64,000 nucleotides of DNA from Scytonematopsis contorta HA4267-MV1 (GTDB taxonomy: Bacteria; Cyanobacteriota; Cyanobacteriia; Cyanobacteriales; Nostocaceae), in NCBI GenBank assembly GCA_019359035.1, contig JAHHIC010000036.1, forward strand, positions 124,001 through 188,000. Reading direction: 5' to 3'. This document shows positions 53,984 to 63,381 of this stretch, piece by piece. How positions within the stretch are numbered: position 1 is the stretch's first letter; each line of letters begins with the position of its first letter. A program made the position numbers and the translations under genes. Under the pieces are notes generated by a model. That model was given only the letters and a program-made list of their open reading frames with translations, had not been told where the DNA came from and searched no databases.

Positions 53984-55438
53984 ATGCTGCCATTCTTACT
54001 CAATATATCAGTAATAACCACTATACCAGTAGAAGTATCACCACAAATAGCTCAAGTAGTAGTACCCCAACCAATTCCTCAAGAGGTGCGTCCTGCTCCG
54101 GAAGAATTGCCAGATCCTTTTGTGATGCCTTCACAAGAAGTTGTGCAACCGAGGGAGATACGTTCTTTACCAGGAACACTGGATACTGTTCCCGTTTTTA
54201 ACAGTAATAGTCCGGAGGTAGTGCGAACAGAAGGTATATTACTTTCTACATTTTCACAACAGGGAATGCGGAATCCGCAAGCTCATTTGAATTACCCTTT
54301 CAAAGGAAGGTTTGATTTATTTACTCATCACATCACTCAAGCGCGAACCCTAGCTGAAACCCGTAGCATGATGCAGGGTATCATTATGTACAACCCTGGG
54401 AGGGAGGCTGTTCGTTTAGAAATTTTAGAGGCTGCTAGTTATTTGACTCGTCCTGATGCATTGTTTATTGATTTACCTGACTATGTAGAAAATCCATTAG
54501 GTAATGTATTTTCTGGTCCTGGTAGTCGGGTAATGAGTGATATTTTAAGGGGTGTTCGTCAAGGGACTTGGTTACCGCTAATGACAATTCCCCCCGGTCA
54601 CGTGCAAATGTTGCTGAATTTACCAATACCCGCCGGAACAGTTGTACCTACATCTAACACTCGCTCTACTTATATGAGGTTACGGAGTAGCGGTGCGATT
54701 AATTTGGCAAATCTAGCCATGTATGCGCCGCGAAACCCTAATGGTCGCGAGCGTTTTCCCACCTTGGAAGAATGGCAGAGATTATTAATTAACGGTAATT
54801 TGGCTGGCCCACGAGATTTACGTCCTAGTCCCATGAGTAATACTAAAAATAGAGGAGATGTCATTTATGGTCGTGTCGCAGGTGTGGCAATTGGTTCGGA
54901 GTGGCAAAGTCAAGTTACCGACAGACCAGGTAGTGGAAGTTTGACAATTCCTCAACCTGGAAGCGCTTTTTCTTACGGTCTTAGTACTTTATATGACGGT
55001 AGTTTAGGTTCAGGACAAGTTCAAACTGCCAGGTTAGCAGTTAGATATCAAGATACTGCTTATGAGGCACATGGGAATTACGGAATTAAATATAATTTAT
55101 CGTTACCGTTACAAAACAAAACAAATCAAAACCAAAGGGTAACAGTAGCGATTGAAACACCAATAAAAGTTGATGAGCCAAGAGCGGAATTGCTCTTTTT
55201 TGCTCGTCCAGAGCGTCGGGTTTTCTTCCGAGGTACTGTGCGGTTGCGTTTTCGAGATGACGCAGGATTCCCCCAAACTCGTTATGTTCATTTAGTACAA
55301 CGCCGAGGACAGCAAGGTGAGCCTTTAGTCACATTATCAATGCCACCAGGTGATAGACGAGTTGTCCAAGTCGAGTTTTTGTATCCACCTGACGCAACAC
55401 CCCCCCAGGTTCTGACCGTAAGGACTTTGAGGAGGTAA
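53984..55438 (+). CDS. DUF3370 family protein
   Basis: 484 residues, DUF3370 as I recall it from cyanobacteria. A short hydrophobic N-terminus (MLPFLLNISVITTIPVEV) may be a truncated signal peptide. Then come a Pro-rich segment, RSLPGTLDTVPVFNSNSPE, NPQAHLNYPFKGRFDLFTHHI, MMQGIIMYNPGREAV and a beta-rich C-terminal half (PERRVFFRGTVRLRFRDDAGFP). The family is extracellular or cell-surface and of unknown function. The following spacer holds GGGGAGT repeats and palindrome copy 11. Confidence 0.78.
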   Translation: MLPFLLNISVITTIPVEVSPQIAQVVVPQPIPQEVRPAPEELPDPFVMPSQEVVQPREIRSLPGTLDTVPVFNSNSPEVVRTEGILLSTFSQQGMRNPQAHLNYPFKGRFDLFTHHITQARTLAETRSMMQGIIMYNPGREAVRLEILEAASYLTRPDALFIDLPDYVENPLGNVFSGPGSRVMSDILRGVRQGTWLPLMTIPPGHVQMLLNLPIPAGTVVPTSNTRSTYMRLRSSGAINLANLAMYAPRNPNGRERFPTLEEWQRLLINGNLAGPRDLRPSPMSNTKNRGDVIYGRVAGVAIGSEWQSQVTDRPGSGSLTIPQPGSAFSYGLSTLYDGSLGSGQVQTARLAVRYQDTAYEAHGNYGIKYNLSLPLQNKTNQNQRVTVAIETPIKVDEPRAELLFFARPERRVFFRGTVRLRFRDDAGFPQTRYVHLVQRRGQQGEPLVTLSMPPGDRRVVQVEFLYPPDATPPQVLTVRTLRR

Positions 55439-55831
55439 AGAGTAGGGAATGGGGAATGGGGAGTGGGGAGTGGGGAGTGGGGAGTGGGGAATGGGGAATT
55501 TAAAGAGGGTACACTCTTTAGAGACGTTACATGTAACGTCTCTACATTTATTTTAAGTTCAACAATTCTCACCTCACTCCCCACTCCCCACTCCCCACTC
55601 CCTATTTAATATTTCGTAAAAGTTTTTTGCTGTATGTATTAAAAGAATCGTGTAAATTTTGTTTAGTGTTTCACAAGTAACAGAGAATAGTATAATTCTT
55701 CACGTCTGTTATTGATTTATGAGCAGTTAAGGTTGAAAACCCTACTGCAAGTCAACTTTATTAAAATTTAAAAGTTGAAAATCGGCTAAAAGTTCAAAAT
55801 CAACATCTGAAATTTAATAGGAGCTAATAGG
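55439..55831. other. Spacer with repeats before the DUF4912 protein
   Basis: 393 bases: GGGGAGT repeats (55441-55500), palindrome copy 11, CCCCACT repeats (55572-55603), then AT-rich promoter sequence with ATTTAATAGGAGCTAATAG as ribosome-binding region before GTG 55832. Confidence 0.65.
55519..55544. repeat. 28-bp palindromic repeat, copy 11
   Basis: TAGAGACG/CGTCTCTA arms with core TTACATGTAA; the outer pair is mismatched. Confidence 0.88.
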
Positions 55832-58708
55832 GTGTCCGGCAAAAAGAGTTCCTGGAAGGCATTTGCGCTTTTTTGTAGTATTGCTGCTGCTACCCCCAGC
55901 GCAGTATATTTAACGATTCCTCCTGTTCTGGCTGAATCCACGAATGCTAGTAATCCTTTCCCTTTACCAAAACAGGTTAAGGATGGTACTGTTGTGCGGA
56001 TTAAGGGTTCCAGCAGTATGGCAAAAATTAATGAGGCCCTAGAACAACAATTTGAAAAACGATTTTCTGGGACGGATGTCAAAGTCGGCTATGGGGGAAC
56101 TAATGCTGCTTTGAAAGCTTTGTTGGATGGCAAAACTGAGTTGGCTGCTATCGGTCGTCCTTTGACGGATGCTGAAAAAGCTAAGGGTTTAGTTGCTGTC
56201 CCTGTGACTCGCAATAAAATTGCTATGGTTGTCGGCAAAAATAGTCCTTTTAAGGGTGGTCTGACAATTAATCAATTTGCTCAAATTTTTCGGGGTCAGG
56301 TTACTGACTGGTCAAAGCTTGGTGGGCCAAAAGGCAAAATTAACTTAGTTGACCGTCCTGATAGTAGCGACACACGTCAAGCATTTCAAAACTATCCAGT
56401 GTTTAAGAGCGCTCCCTTTAAAACTGGGGGAAATGTCACAAAACTAAAGAAAGATAGTACCGAAGCGGTTATCAATGCATTAGGAAAAAATGGCATCGGT
56501 TATGCAATTGCTGACCAAGTTGTCAATAATCCTAATGTACGGGTGGTTGCTATGCATAAGGTAGTACCAACTGACCCTCGTTATCCGTTTTCGCAGCCTT
56601 TATCTTATGTTTACAAAGGTCCTGAACCTAGTGCTGGGGTAAAAGCTTTTCTCGGTTACGCTACTGCATCTGATAATCAAAAAGTAGTTGAAACTGCAAG
56701 GGCTGCTAACGCTAAAGCACAAACAAATTCTACTGCTGTTGCACCACAGAATGCACCTGCTGCTGTTTCTGGGGATGCTGCTAGTACAACAGAATCAGCA
56801 TCAAATCCTTCAGGCAATTTTATAGAATCTAACGACTCTAGGGGTGAAGGTTTTCCCTGGTGGTTCCCCATCGCTTTATTGGGTGGACTCGGAATGGCGC
56901 TTCTTGGTTGGTTACTGAAAAGTAAGAATTCTCAACAAGTTGTTCCAACCGCTGTTGCATCAGCTACAGCTGTCGCTCCACCACCTGTCACTTCTATTAC
57001 ACCTGCTGCCGCGACTGCTGCGACTGCTTTGGGTGCTGCGGCTCTTGTTGATGATGAAACAGAACATAGTCGTATAATTCTTACCCCTCGCAACAGTAAA
57101 AGTGCTTACGCATTTTGGGAAATTCCTGACGAAGTTAAACAAGATATGCGGCAACAAGGGGGACGTGATTTAAAAGTTCGTGTTTACGATGTTACCGACA
57201 TTGATATGAGTTCCCAAACGCCTCACAGCGTTAAGGAATTTGACTGTAATGAAAACGAACAGGATTTATATGTCCCTATCGAACAAAGCAATCGCGATTA
57301 TATTGCTGAGTTGGGATATGTTACTGATGATGGTCGTTGGTTAGAAATTGCTGGTTCTGAGCATGTTCGGGTTCCGGGTGACCCAAATCAAGCATCGAAT
57401 CAAGCATCGAATCAATTTAATGCTCCAAATATCCCAATGGCTGGTGCTGCTTTAGCTGGTGTGGCAGCAGTCGGTACAGCAGTCGGTGCAGCAGTCAAAT
57501 CCTTTAAACCAAAAGCAACGGGTGAAACGAATAATGCTCGCGTTGTTTTGGTTCCTCACAGTTCGGAAGATGCTTACGCTTACTGGGAAATTCCAGAACA
57601 ACGCAAAGTTGAGTTGGAAGGACAAGGTGGACGCTTGCTGGGGTTGAGACTTTACGACACAACAGGCATTAATTTAGATGAAGAACTAGCGTTGCCAATA
57701 GACCAGTACGATTGCAATAGCTGCAGTGATTTACATATTCAAATTCCTCGCAGCGACCGCGACTATGTAGCTGAATTGGGCTATGTTACTGAGGATGGAG
57801 ACTGGTTAAGAGTTGCTCGTTCTGAAGCTGTAAAAGTTTCATCATCAACAGCAAGTGATACCGTTGCTGATACTACAGTCAGTACTACGGCAGTTACTAC
57901 AACGAATCCCTCAACAACAGATAGCACTACTGCGACATCACCAACATCACCAATATCAACCAACGGAACTACAAAGACTCCGTCAAAATCACCCTTTGAA
58001 GCTGCAAAAGCTGCTGCTGCAAACTTTGCGGGAAATATAGCGAATAAAGCTTCAGATGTAGCTGGGGATACAGCTTCAACCTTGGAAACAGCCAAAAATA
58101 ATGCTGCTAATGCTGCTTCCAATATTGCGGGAAATATAGCGAATAAAACATCAGAGGTTGTTGCGGACAAAGCAAACGGGACTTCTAATGTGGCGGAGAA
58201 TGCGACTACGAAAGCTGGTGGATTTATGGGTGAAGCGAGCAAATCAGTCGGAGCAACCCTAGCTGGTGGAGCTGCTGCGGTTGCGGGAGTTGGTGCTGCT
58301 GCTCGTTCTTTCTTTGATAAAGGCGACAAAAAAGACTCACCTAATAATGATATCCGTAATGCCAATGGTCATCGGGTAGCTAAAAAGAAACAGTGCCAGA
58401 TTATTCTTGTACCGCGAAATTCTCAAACTGCTTATGCATTCTGGGAAGTATCCGATGATTACAAACAAATTGCACGTAATCAAGGTGGGCGTAAATTGAC
58501 ACTAAGAGTCCATGATGCAACTAATTTGGATATCGACTATTACCCACCTCATTCAACTCAAGAGTATCCCTGTGATGAAAACCAACAGGATAAACATATT
58601 TCCATTCCTGTAAGCGATCGCGATTATATAGCTGAGCTTGGCTATTATACAGACGATAATCGCTGGGTGAGAATTATCCGCTCGTTCCATGTTCACGTTC
58701 CTGCTTAG
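55832..58708 (+). CDS. Receptor-like protein: PstS-type domain, one TM helix, three DUF4912 domains
   Basis: 958 residues, GTG start. Signal peptide about 1-34 (FALFCSIAAATPSAVYLTIPPVLA), then a phosphate-binding-protein-like domain to about 290 (VVRIKGSSSMAKINEALEQQF, GYGGTNAALKALLDGKTELAAIGRP, NPNVRVVAMHKVVPTDPRYPFSQPLSYVY). A single membrane helix follows at about 343-362 (WWFPIALLGGLGMALLGWLL). Three DUF4912 domains (about 412-517, 569-670, 854-958) each carry PRNSxxAYAFWE and YIAELGYxTDDGRW. Between the second and third lies an Ala/Asn/Lys-rich amphipathic stretch resembling LEA proteins. An outside-binding, inside-signalling or tethering arrangement is inferred. Confidence 0.82.
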   Translation: MSGKKSSWKAFALFCSIAAATPSAVYLTIPPVLAESTNASNPFPLPKQVKDGTVVRIKGSSSMAKINEALEQQFEKRFSGTDVKVGYGGTNAALKALLDGKTELAAIGRPLTDAEKAKGLVAVPVTRNKIAMVVGKNSPFKGGLTINQFAQIFRGQVTDWSKLGGPKGKINLVDRPDSSDTRQAFQNYPVFKSAPFKTGGNVTKLKKDSTEAVINALGKNGIGYAIADQVVNNPNVRVVAMHKVVPTDPRYPFSQPLSYVYKGPEPSAGVKAFLGYATASDNQKVVETARAANAKAQTNSTAVAPQNAPAAVSGDAASTTESASNPSGNFIESNDSRGEGFPWWFPIALLGGLGMALLGWLLKSKNSQQVVPTAVASATAVAPPPVTSITPAAATAATALGAAALVDDETEHSRIILTPRNSKSAYAFWEIPDEVKQDMRQQGGRDLKVRVYDVTDIDMSSQTPHSVKEFDCNENEQDLYVPIEQSNRDYIAELGYVTDDGRWLEIAGSEHVRVPGDPNQASNQASNQFNAPNIPMAGAALAGVAAVGTAVGAAVKSFKPKATGETNNARVVLVPHSSEDAYAYWEIPEQRKVELEGQGGRLLGLRLYDTTGINLDEELALPIDQYDCNSCSDLHIQIPRSDRDYVAELGYVTEDGDWLRVARSEAVKVSSSTASDTVADTTVSTTAVTTTNPSTTDSTTATSPTSPISTNGTTKTPSKSPFEAAKAAAANFAGNIANKASDVAGDTASTLETAKNNAANAASNIAGNIANKTSEVVADKANGTSNVAENATTKAGGFMGEASKSVGATLAGGAAAVAGVGAAARSFFDKGDKKDSPNNDIRNANGHRVAKKKQCQIILVPRNSQTAYAFWEVSDDYKQIARNQGGRKLTLRVHDATNLDIDYYPPHSTQEYPCDENQQDKHISIPVSDRDYIAELGYYTDDNRWVRIIRSFHVHVPA

Positions 58709-58716
58709 AACTAACC

Positions 58717-58744
58717 GTAGAGACGCGATTTATCGCGTCTCTAC
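58717..58744. repeat. 28-bp palindromic repeat, copy 12
   Basis: Perfect palindrome with core CGATTTATCG between the DUF4912 and DUF937 genes. Confidence 0.9.
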
Positions 58745-58788
58745 ATAATTAATGAATTGACAATCGAGATAAAACGAGGGTACAAATC

Positions 58789-59319
58789 ATGAGTATTTTC
58801 TTTGATGTTCTCAGCGCGATTAACAACCCTAATCAACAAGCTAGTGTTTCGCAATTGGGTTCGATTATGAGTTCCGTTCATAATTTGGCAACGAATTATG
58901 GAATCCAACCATCCCAAACGCAAAGCATGATGTCTGTAGTTGGTAATCTAATTCGTCCGGTTCTGCAACAACAACAATCAACAATAGGTAGCGGTGGGTT
59001 AGAAACTTTAATCAGCCAAGCGGTTGCTTCGGGAGCGGGTGCAAGTGCTTTGCAATCACTGATTTCACCTCAGTTAATGCAGCAATTCGGTCCGATTATT
59101 GCTCAGCAAACAGGTATGAATCCTAGCCTTGTGCAAACTGCATTACCTACTTTTATCTCTACTGTATTAAGTTTTTTGAATATGGGAGCGCCAAAGCCTG
59201 GTGTTTGGGGTTCTAATTCTCTCCTCACTGCTTTTCTTGATGGAGATAAAGATGGAGATGCGGATTTGGGTGATGTGATGAAGTTTGCTAATCGCTTTTT
59301 GAATCCGGCTGCAGCTTAG
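58789..59319 (+). CDS. DUF937 family protein
   Basis: 176 residues, soluble and helical, Gln/Ser-rich: a DUF937-type repeat around QASVSQLGSIMSSVHNLATNYGIQPSQTQSMMSVVGNLI and a second around GGLETLISQAVASGAGASALQSLIS. The C-terminal LDGDKDGDADLGDVMKFANRFL has a D-x-D-x-D-x-D-x-x-x-V spacing resembling a calcium-binding loop of the DUF937/bacterial-EF type. Lies 80 bases after the DUF4912 gene with a palindrome between them. Function unknown. Confidence 0.75.
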   Translation: MSIFFDVLSAINNPNQQASVSQLGSIMSSVHNLATNYGIQPSQTQSMMSVVGNLIRPVLQQQQSTIGSGGLETLISQAVASGAGASALQSLISPQLMQQFGPIIAQQTGMNPSLVQTALPTFISTVLSFLNMGAPKPGVWGSNSLLTAFLDGDKDGDADLGDVMKFANRFLNPAAA

Positions 59320-59333
59320 TTTTTTTCTAATTT

Positions 59334-59361
59334 GTGGAGACGTTAAATTTAACGTCTCTAC
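59334..59361. repeat. 28-bp palindromic repeat, copy 13
   Basis: Core TTAAATTTAA; left arm GTGGAGACG has one mismatch. Confidence 0.85.
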
Positions 59362-59380
59362 AGTGGTTTAACCTACATTT

Positions 59381-60094
59381 TCACAATAGATTTTCTGGAT
59401 CTATACCTAACTCTCTCAACCGTTGCGCCAAAATTTGTGCTTTTCTTTCTGCTTCTTGACGAAGTTGTTGTTCTTGTTGAATAAGTTCTTCAGGGGTTAA
59501 TAATCTTTGCCCAAATTCATCGTACCAATACAACCACTCTCGCGGCACACCTTGATAAACTCCACGACAACGACCAATTCCCAAACCAATTTCTGGTAAC
59601 CAAACTTGGCTTCCGGGTTGCAATACATATTTTCCGTTAACTAGGAAATAAACTTCTAAAGGTGCTTTTTGGCATCTAGTAGGGTTGTAAACAACATAAT
59701 ATAGAACCCCTAATTCCTCGTAAGTGTCTTTCTTTGTTGAATATTCACCGCGATATTGTTTGGAAACTACTTCCAGTACAAAAATCGGTACAACCTCTTC
59801 CAATGGCAAAACATAACTTAAGCGCAAATTTTCATCAATAAAACGCTGAACGCCTAAACTTAAAAATCCATCGGGGACGATTGGTGGCTTATCTTCCTCA
59901 TAAAAAATCCCCATATCCACCCCAAAAAACCAATCCCAGCGCTCTACCCATAATAAAGCAAGCATCGCTTTTAGCAACCCAGGAATTAAATCTTGTAACT
60001 CGTTATCCACAGGAGTATCATCAGAATCGGGTAATTCTTCCGCAGAAGGAAAGCGGTGCAATGGGTTGTAGTTTAGCATGGCTGGTTTCCCCAA
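59381..60094 (-). CDS. Uma2 family protein, copy 1
   Basis: 237 residues, Uma2/DUF820 of the PD-(D/E)xK nuclease superfamily, very abundant in cyanobacteria. VPDGFLSLG supplies the Asp and FVLEVVSK the E-x-x-x-K-like element of the active site; LGVLYYVVYNP and REWLYWYDE follow. The end is a coiled coil (QEAERKAQILAQRLRELGIDPENLL). It is almost identical to the next gene over residues 1-205, with a few substitutions (Cys/Arg, Phe/Leu), and lacks 27 residues of coiled coil. Natural role unknown. Confidence 0.85.
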   Translation of the reverse strand: MGKPAMLNYNPLHRFPSAEELPDSDDTPVDNELQDLIPGLLKAMLALLWVERWDWFFGVDMGIFYEEDKPPIVPDGFLSLGVQRFIDENLRLSYVLPLEEVVPIFVLEVVSKQYRGEYSTKKDTYEELGVLYYVVYNPTRCQKAPLEVYFLVNGKYVLQPGSQVWLPEIGLGIGRCRGVYQGVPREWLYWYDEFGQRLLTPEELIQQEQQLRQEAERKAQILAQRLRELGIDPENLL

Positions 60095-60135
60095 AGTTTA
60101 TCCTAAGTTAATTCTAAATCAAAGGATTTTCTGAT

Positions 60136-60172
60136 AAAAAACCTCACCCTAAAAGAGCGAGGTTTATTTTTA
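60136..60172. terminator. Bidirectional hairpin, copy 1
   Basis: Stem AAACCTC/GAGGTTT with A-tract on one side and TTATTTTT on the other. Duplicated at 61196-61234 as part of the tandem duplication. It can stop transcription from the upstream Uma2 copy 2. Confidence 0.6.
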
Positions 60173-60361
60173 GTTAATCTTAGTACCAATTGGAAAATTA
60201 ATTGCGACTGCTGAAATTAGAATAAGTGATTATTTACAAGACTTTGGTAATTCAATATCTCAAATGAAAAATTATTAATTGTATTAATTTTTACCTTGTA
60301 ACAGGCAATAAAAAAGACTCTATTTTTACTTAATCAGGGGTTACGGCATATTGTATTTTCA

Positions 60362-61156
60362 CTACAAATTTTCTGGATCTATACCTAACTCCCTCAACCG
60401 TTCCGCTAAAATTTGTGCTTTTCTTTCAGCTTCTTGACGAAGTTGTTGCTCTTGTAAACGGCGTTGTTGTTCTTCAAAACTGCGTTGTTCGGCTTCTTGA
60501 CGGCGTTGTTGTTCTTGCAAGAGGCGTTGTTTTTCTTGTTGAATAAGTTCCTCTGGGGTTAATAATCTTTGTCCCAGTTCATCGTACCAATACAACCACT
60601 CTCGCGGAACGCCTTGATAAACTCCGCGACAACGACCAATTCCTAAACCAATTTCTGGTAACCAAACTTGGCTTCCGGGTTGCAATACATATTTTCCGTT
60701 AACTAGGAAATAAACTTCTAAAGGTGCTTTTTGGCGTCTAGTAGGGTTGTAAACAACATAATATAGAACCCCTAATTCCTCGTAAGTGTCTTTCTTTGTT
60801 GAATATTCACCACGATATTGTTTGGAAACTACTTCCAGTACAAAAATCGGTACAACCTCTTCTAATGGCAACACATAACTTAAGCGCAAATTTTCATCAA
60901 TAAAACGCTGAACGCCTAAACTTAAAAATCCATCGGGGACGATTGGTGGCTTATCTTCCTCATAAAAAATCCCCATATCCACCCCAAAAAACCAATCCCA
61001 GCGCTCTACCCATAATAAAGCAAGCATCGCTTTTAGCAACCCAGGAATTAAATCTTGTAACTCGTTATCCACAGGAGTATCATCAGAATCGGGTAATTCT
61101 TCCGCAGAAGGAAAGCGGTGCAATGGGTTGTAGTTTAGCATGGCTGGTTTCCCCAA
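60362..61156 (-). CDS. Uma2 family protein, copy 2
   Basis: 264 residues. Identical to copy 1 at nearly every position through residue about 205, then with an extended Glu/Arg/Gln coiled coil (QQRRQEAEQRSFEEQQRRLQEQQ). The extra 81 bases contain internal 21-base-type repeats, so this part is prone to slippage. Copy 1 lies 267 bases downstream on the same strand; upstream flanks are also duplicated, so a ~1-kb segment was copied in tandem. Both should be expressed from duplicated promoters. Confidence 0.86.
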   Translation of the reverse strand: MGKPAMLNYNPLHRFPSAEELPDSDDTPVDNELQDLIPGLLKAMLALLWVERWDWFFGVDMGIFYEEDKPPIVPDGFLSLGVQRFIDENLRLSYVLPLEEVVPIFVLEVVSKQYRGEYSTKKDTYEELGVLYYVVYNPTRRQKAPLEVYFLVNGKYVLQPGSQVWLPEIGLGIGRCRGVYQGVPREWLYWYDELGQRLLTPEELIQQEKQRLLQEQQRRQEAEQRSFEEQQRRLQEQQLRQEAERKAQILAERLRELGIDPENL

Positions 61157-61195
61157 AGTTTATCCTAAGTTAATTCTAAATCAAAGGATTTTTTG

Positions 61196-61234
61196 ATAAA
61201 AAACCTCACCCTAAAAGAGCGAGGTTTATTTTTA
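61196..61234. terminator. Bidirectional hairpin, copy 2
   Basis: Same AAACCTC/GAGGTTT stem as copy 1, upstream of Uma2 copy 2. No nearby plus-strand gene is known to use it. Confidence 0.55.
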
Positions 61235-61501
61235 GTTAATCTTATACCAATTGGAAAATTAATTGCGACTGCTGAAATTAGAATAAGTGATTATTTACAA
61301 GACTTTGGTAATTCAATATCTCAAATGTCAAATGAAGAGTGGTATTACTTTCTACCGTGGAACTCTCAAATAAAAAATACTCTCTTCTTAGTTAATCGGG
61401 AGATAATGATGGGTTACGGCGCACTTGTATCTATCGTACAAAACATTGATTCTACATGCGCCTAACCCATCCTACGGAATGAGTAATTTATTTTTGAGTA
61501 C

Positions 61502-63073
61502 TCACTTAATTTCTGGGGCACTCATAGAAACAGTCGGTGCGTCTTTATGTTGTGCCAAAGTTGGTACAGAATCGCGTAATCTTTCTGTTAAAGCTAAGCT
61601 TGTAGAGTCGTAAACATTAGTTAACAACTTTGGATATAAACCAATACCGATAATTGGTATCAACAAACAAGCAATAATAAAGATTTCGCGGGGTTCAGCA
61701 TCAACAAGTTTCTGATGCGAAATTAACTCTTCGTTTTCTGGACCGAAGAAAATTTCTCGCAGCATCGACAGTAAATAAATCGGAGTTAAAATTACCCCAA
61801 CAGCCATCAAAAAGACGACAATTAGCTTGAATGTTTGGCTATAAGCATCGCTGCTAGCAAAACCAACAAATACCATTAATTCTGCTACGAAACCACTCAT
61901 ACCGGGCAATGCTAAAGATGCCATAGAACAAGTAGTAAACATGGCGAAAATTTTGCCCATTTTCTTACCAACACCACCCATTTCATCCAGCATTAAAGTG
62001 TGTGTACGGTCATAAGTTGCACCCACGAGGAAGAATAAACTAGCCCCAATCAACCCGTGAGAAACCATTTGTAGAATTGCCCCGTTCAAGCCTAATTGGG
62101 TGAAAGAAGCAAGACCGATAAGAACAAACCCCATGTGAGAAATTGAAGAGTAGGCAATTTTTCGCTTGAGATTGCGCTGAGCAAAAGAGGTTAAGGCGGC
62201 GTAAATTATATTAACCACCCCTAGAATCACTAACGCGGGTGCAAAATATGCATGAGCGTCAGGAAGCATTTGGGCATTCATTCTAACTAAGGCATAACCA
62301 CCCATTTTTAGAAGAATACCAGCGAGCAGCATATGCACTGGGGCTGTTGCTTCACCGTGGGCATCTGGTAGCCAAGTATGCAGGGGAATAATAGGTAGTT
62401 TTACTGCGTAGGCAATCAAGAAGGCAGCATACATAAATAGCTGGAACTTGAGAGCGTAATCTTTAGCTGCCAAAGCTCTCATATCAAAGGTGACTGTATC
62501 ACCGTAAAATGCCATTGCTAGAGCAGCTAGCAGAATAAACAGCGAACCACCTGCTGTGTACAAGATAAATTTGGTTGCTGCATATTGACGCTTTTTACCA
62601 CCCCAAATGGCCAGCAACAGGTAAACCGGAAGCAATTCCAATTCCCATACTAGGAAAAACAGCAGAATATCTTGAACCGCGAATACGGCAATTTGACCAC
62701 CATACATCGCCAAAAACAAGAAGTAAAAAAGTTTTGGCTTAAGAGTAACAGGCCAAGCAGCCAAAATCCCCAGCGTTGTAATAAACCCTGTCAAAAGAAT
62801 TAGCGGCATTGACAAACCATCTGCCCCAACCGACCAATTCAAGCCCAGTGTCGTTACCCAAGGATAACTCTCTACTAACTGCAAATTCGGGTTAGAAAAA
62901 TCGTACCCAGTATAAAATGCAGCAACAATCAGAGCAAAATCTATTAGCCCGACTATCAACGCATACCAACGGACGGTCTTACCGTCTTTGTCGGGAATAA
63001 TGGGGATTAGGAGGGACGCGGCGATTGGCAACAGAATGATAATTGTCAGCCACGGAAAATGAGCTGTATTCAT
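61502..63073 (-). CDS. ndhD: NAD(P)H-quinone oxidoreductase subunit 4 (NdhD)
   Basis: 523 residues, about 14 membrane helices, proton-pumping antiporter-like subunit of NDH-1 (NuoM homologue) in thylakoids. Hallmarks: [70 protein letters not shown] with the pumping Lys/His residues, and [19 protein letters not shown]. Together with upstream ndhF this is the NdhF1/NdhD1 arrangement used for respiration and cyclic flow (assignment to the 1-type is by similarity). A 308-base spacer with palindrome copy 14 and a terminator separates it from ndhF. Confidence 0.96.
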   Translation of the reverse strand: MNTAHFPWLTIIILLPIAASLLIPIIPDKDGKTVRWYALIVGLIDFALIVAAFYTGYDFSNPNLQLVESYPWVTTLGLNWSVGADGLSMPLILLTGFITTLGILAAWPVTLKPKLFYFLFLAMYGGQIAVFAVQDILLFFLVWELELLPVYLLLAIWGGKKRQYAATKFILYTAGGSLFILLAALAMAFYGDTVTFDMRALAAKDYALKFQLFMYAAFLIAYAVKLPIIPLHTWLPDAHGEATAPVHMLLAGILLKMGGYALVRMNAQMLPDAHAYFAPALVILGVVNIIYAALTSFAQRNLKRKIAYSSISHMGFVLIGLASFTQLGLNGAILQMVSHGLIGASLFFLVGATYDRTHTLMLDEMGGVGKKMGKIFAMFTTCSMASLALPGMSGFVAELMVFVGFASSDAYSQTFKLIVVFLMAVGVILTPIYLLSMLREIFFGPENEELISHQKLVDAEPREIFIIACLLIPIIGIGLYPKLLTNVYDSTSLALTERLRDSVPTLAQHKDAPTVSMSAPEIK

Positions 63074-63270
63074 TTGAATTCTTTAATACAAGATAATGAT
63101 GTTACGCTAATATCTACTAGACTATTTACTAGCAGTTTTTTAGAGATTTGTTCTGTTTTATAATGTTCATTTAACAAAAACTAAGATATGTAAACATAGG
63201 TAAATTTACCTTTATCTTTAGTTATGAATTATTGTTAAACTTTTTATAACTTTTGAAAGATGGCGTATAT

Positions 63271-63298
63271 GTAGAGACGCGATTAATCGCGTCTCTAC
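63271..63298. repeat. 28-bp palindromic repeat, copy 14
   Basis: Perfect palindrome, core CGATTAATCG as in copy 6. Confidence 0.9.
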
Positions 63299-63306
63299 TA
63301 GTAACC

Positions 63307-63344
63307 AAAAAACAGCCCCTCTGTTGCGACTAAGCAAAGAGGGG
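63307..63344 (-). terminator. Rho-independent terminator of ndhF
   Basis: Minus-strand stem CCCCTCT/... AGAGGGG followed by CTGTTTTTTGG, 38 bases after the ndhF stop. Confidence 0.8.
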
Positions 63345-63381
63345 TTATAAATTGGGTAACTCAGCACTAACAATCAAGTTA

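Larger units (their letters stand above)
59381..61330. repeat. Tandem duplication, about 1 kb per unit
   Basis: Unit 1 (about 59381-60270) and unit 2 (about 60362-61330) share gene and upstream flank. Offset is 981 bases at the 3' ends and 1062 at the starts, the 81-base difference being the coiled-coil insertion. Unit 1 carries a small deletion in its upstream flank after TCTCAAATG. Confidence 0.9.
63074..63381. other. ndhF-ndhD spacer
   Basis: 308 bases, containing palindrome copy 14 and the ndhF terminator, so ndhD probably has its own promoter here. Confidence 0.6.

Noticed and set aside
61193-61465. 90-codon plus-strand gene upstream of Uma2 copy 2
   Set aside because: It overlaps the duplicated flank, which is deleted in unit 1, and starts inside the hairpin terminator; possibly a gene remnant but not supportable.
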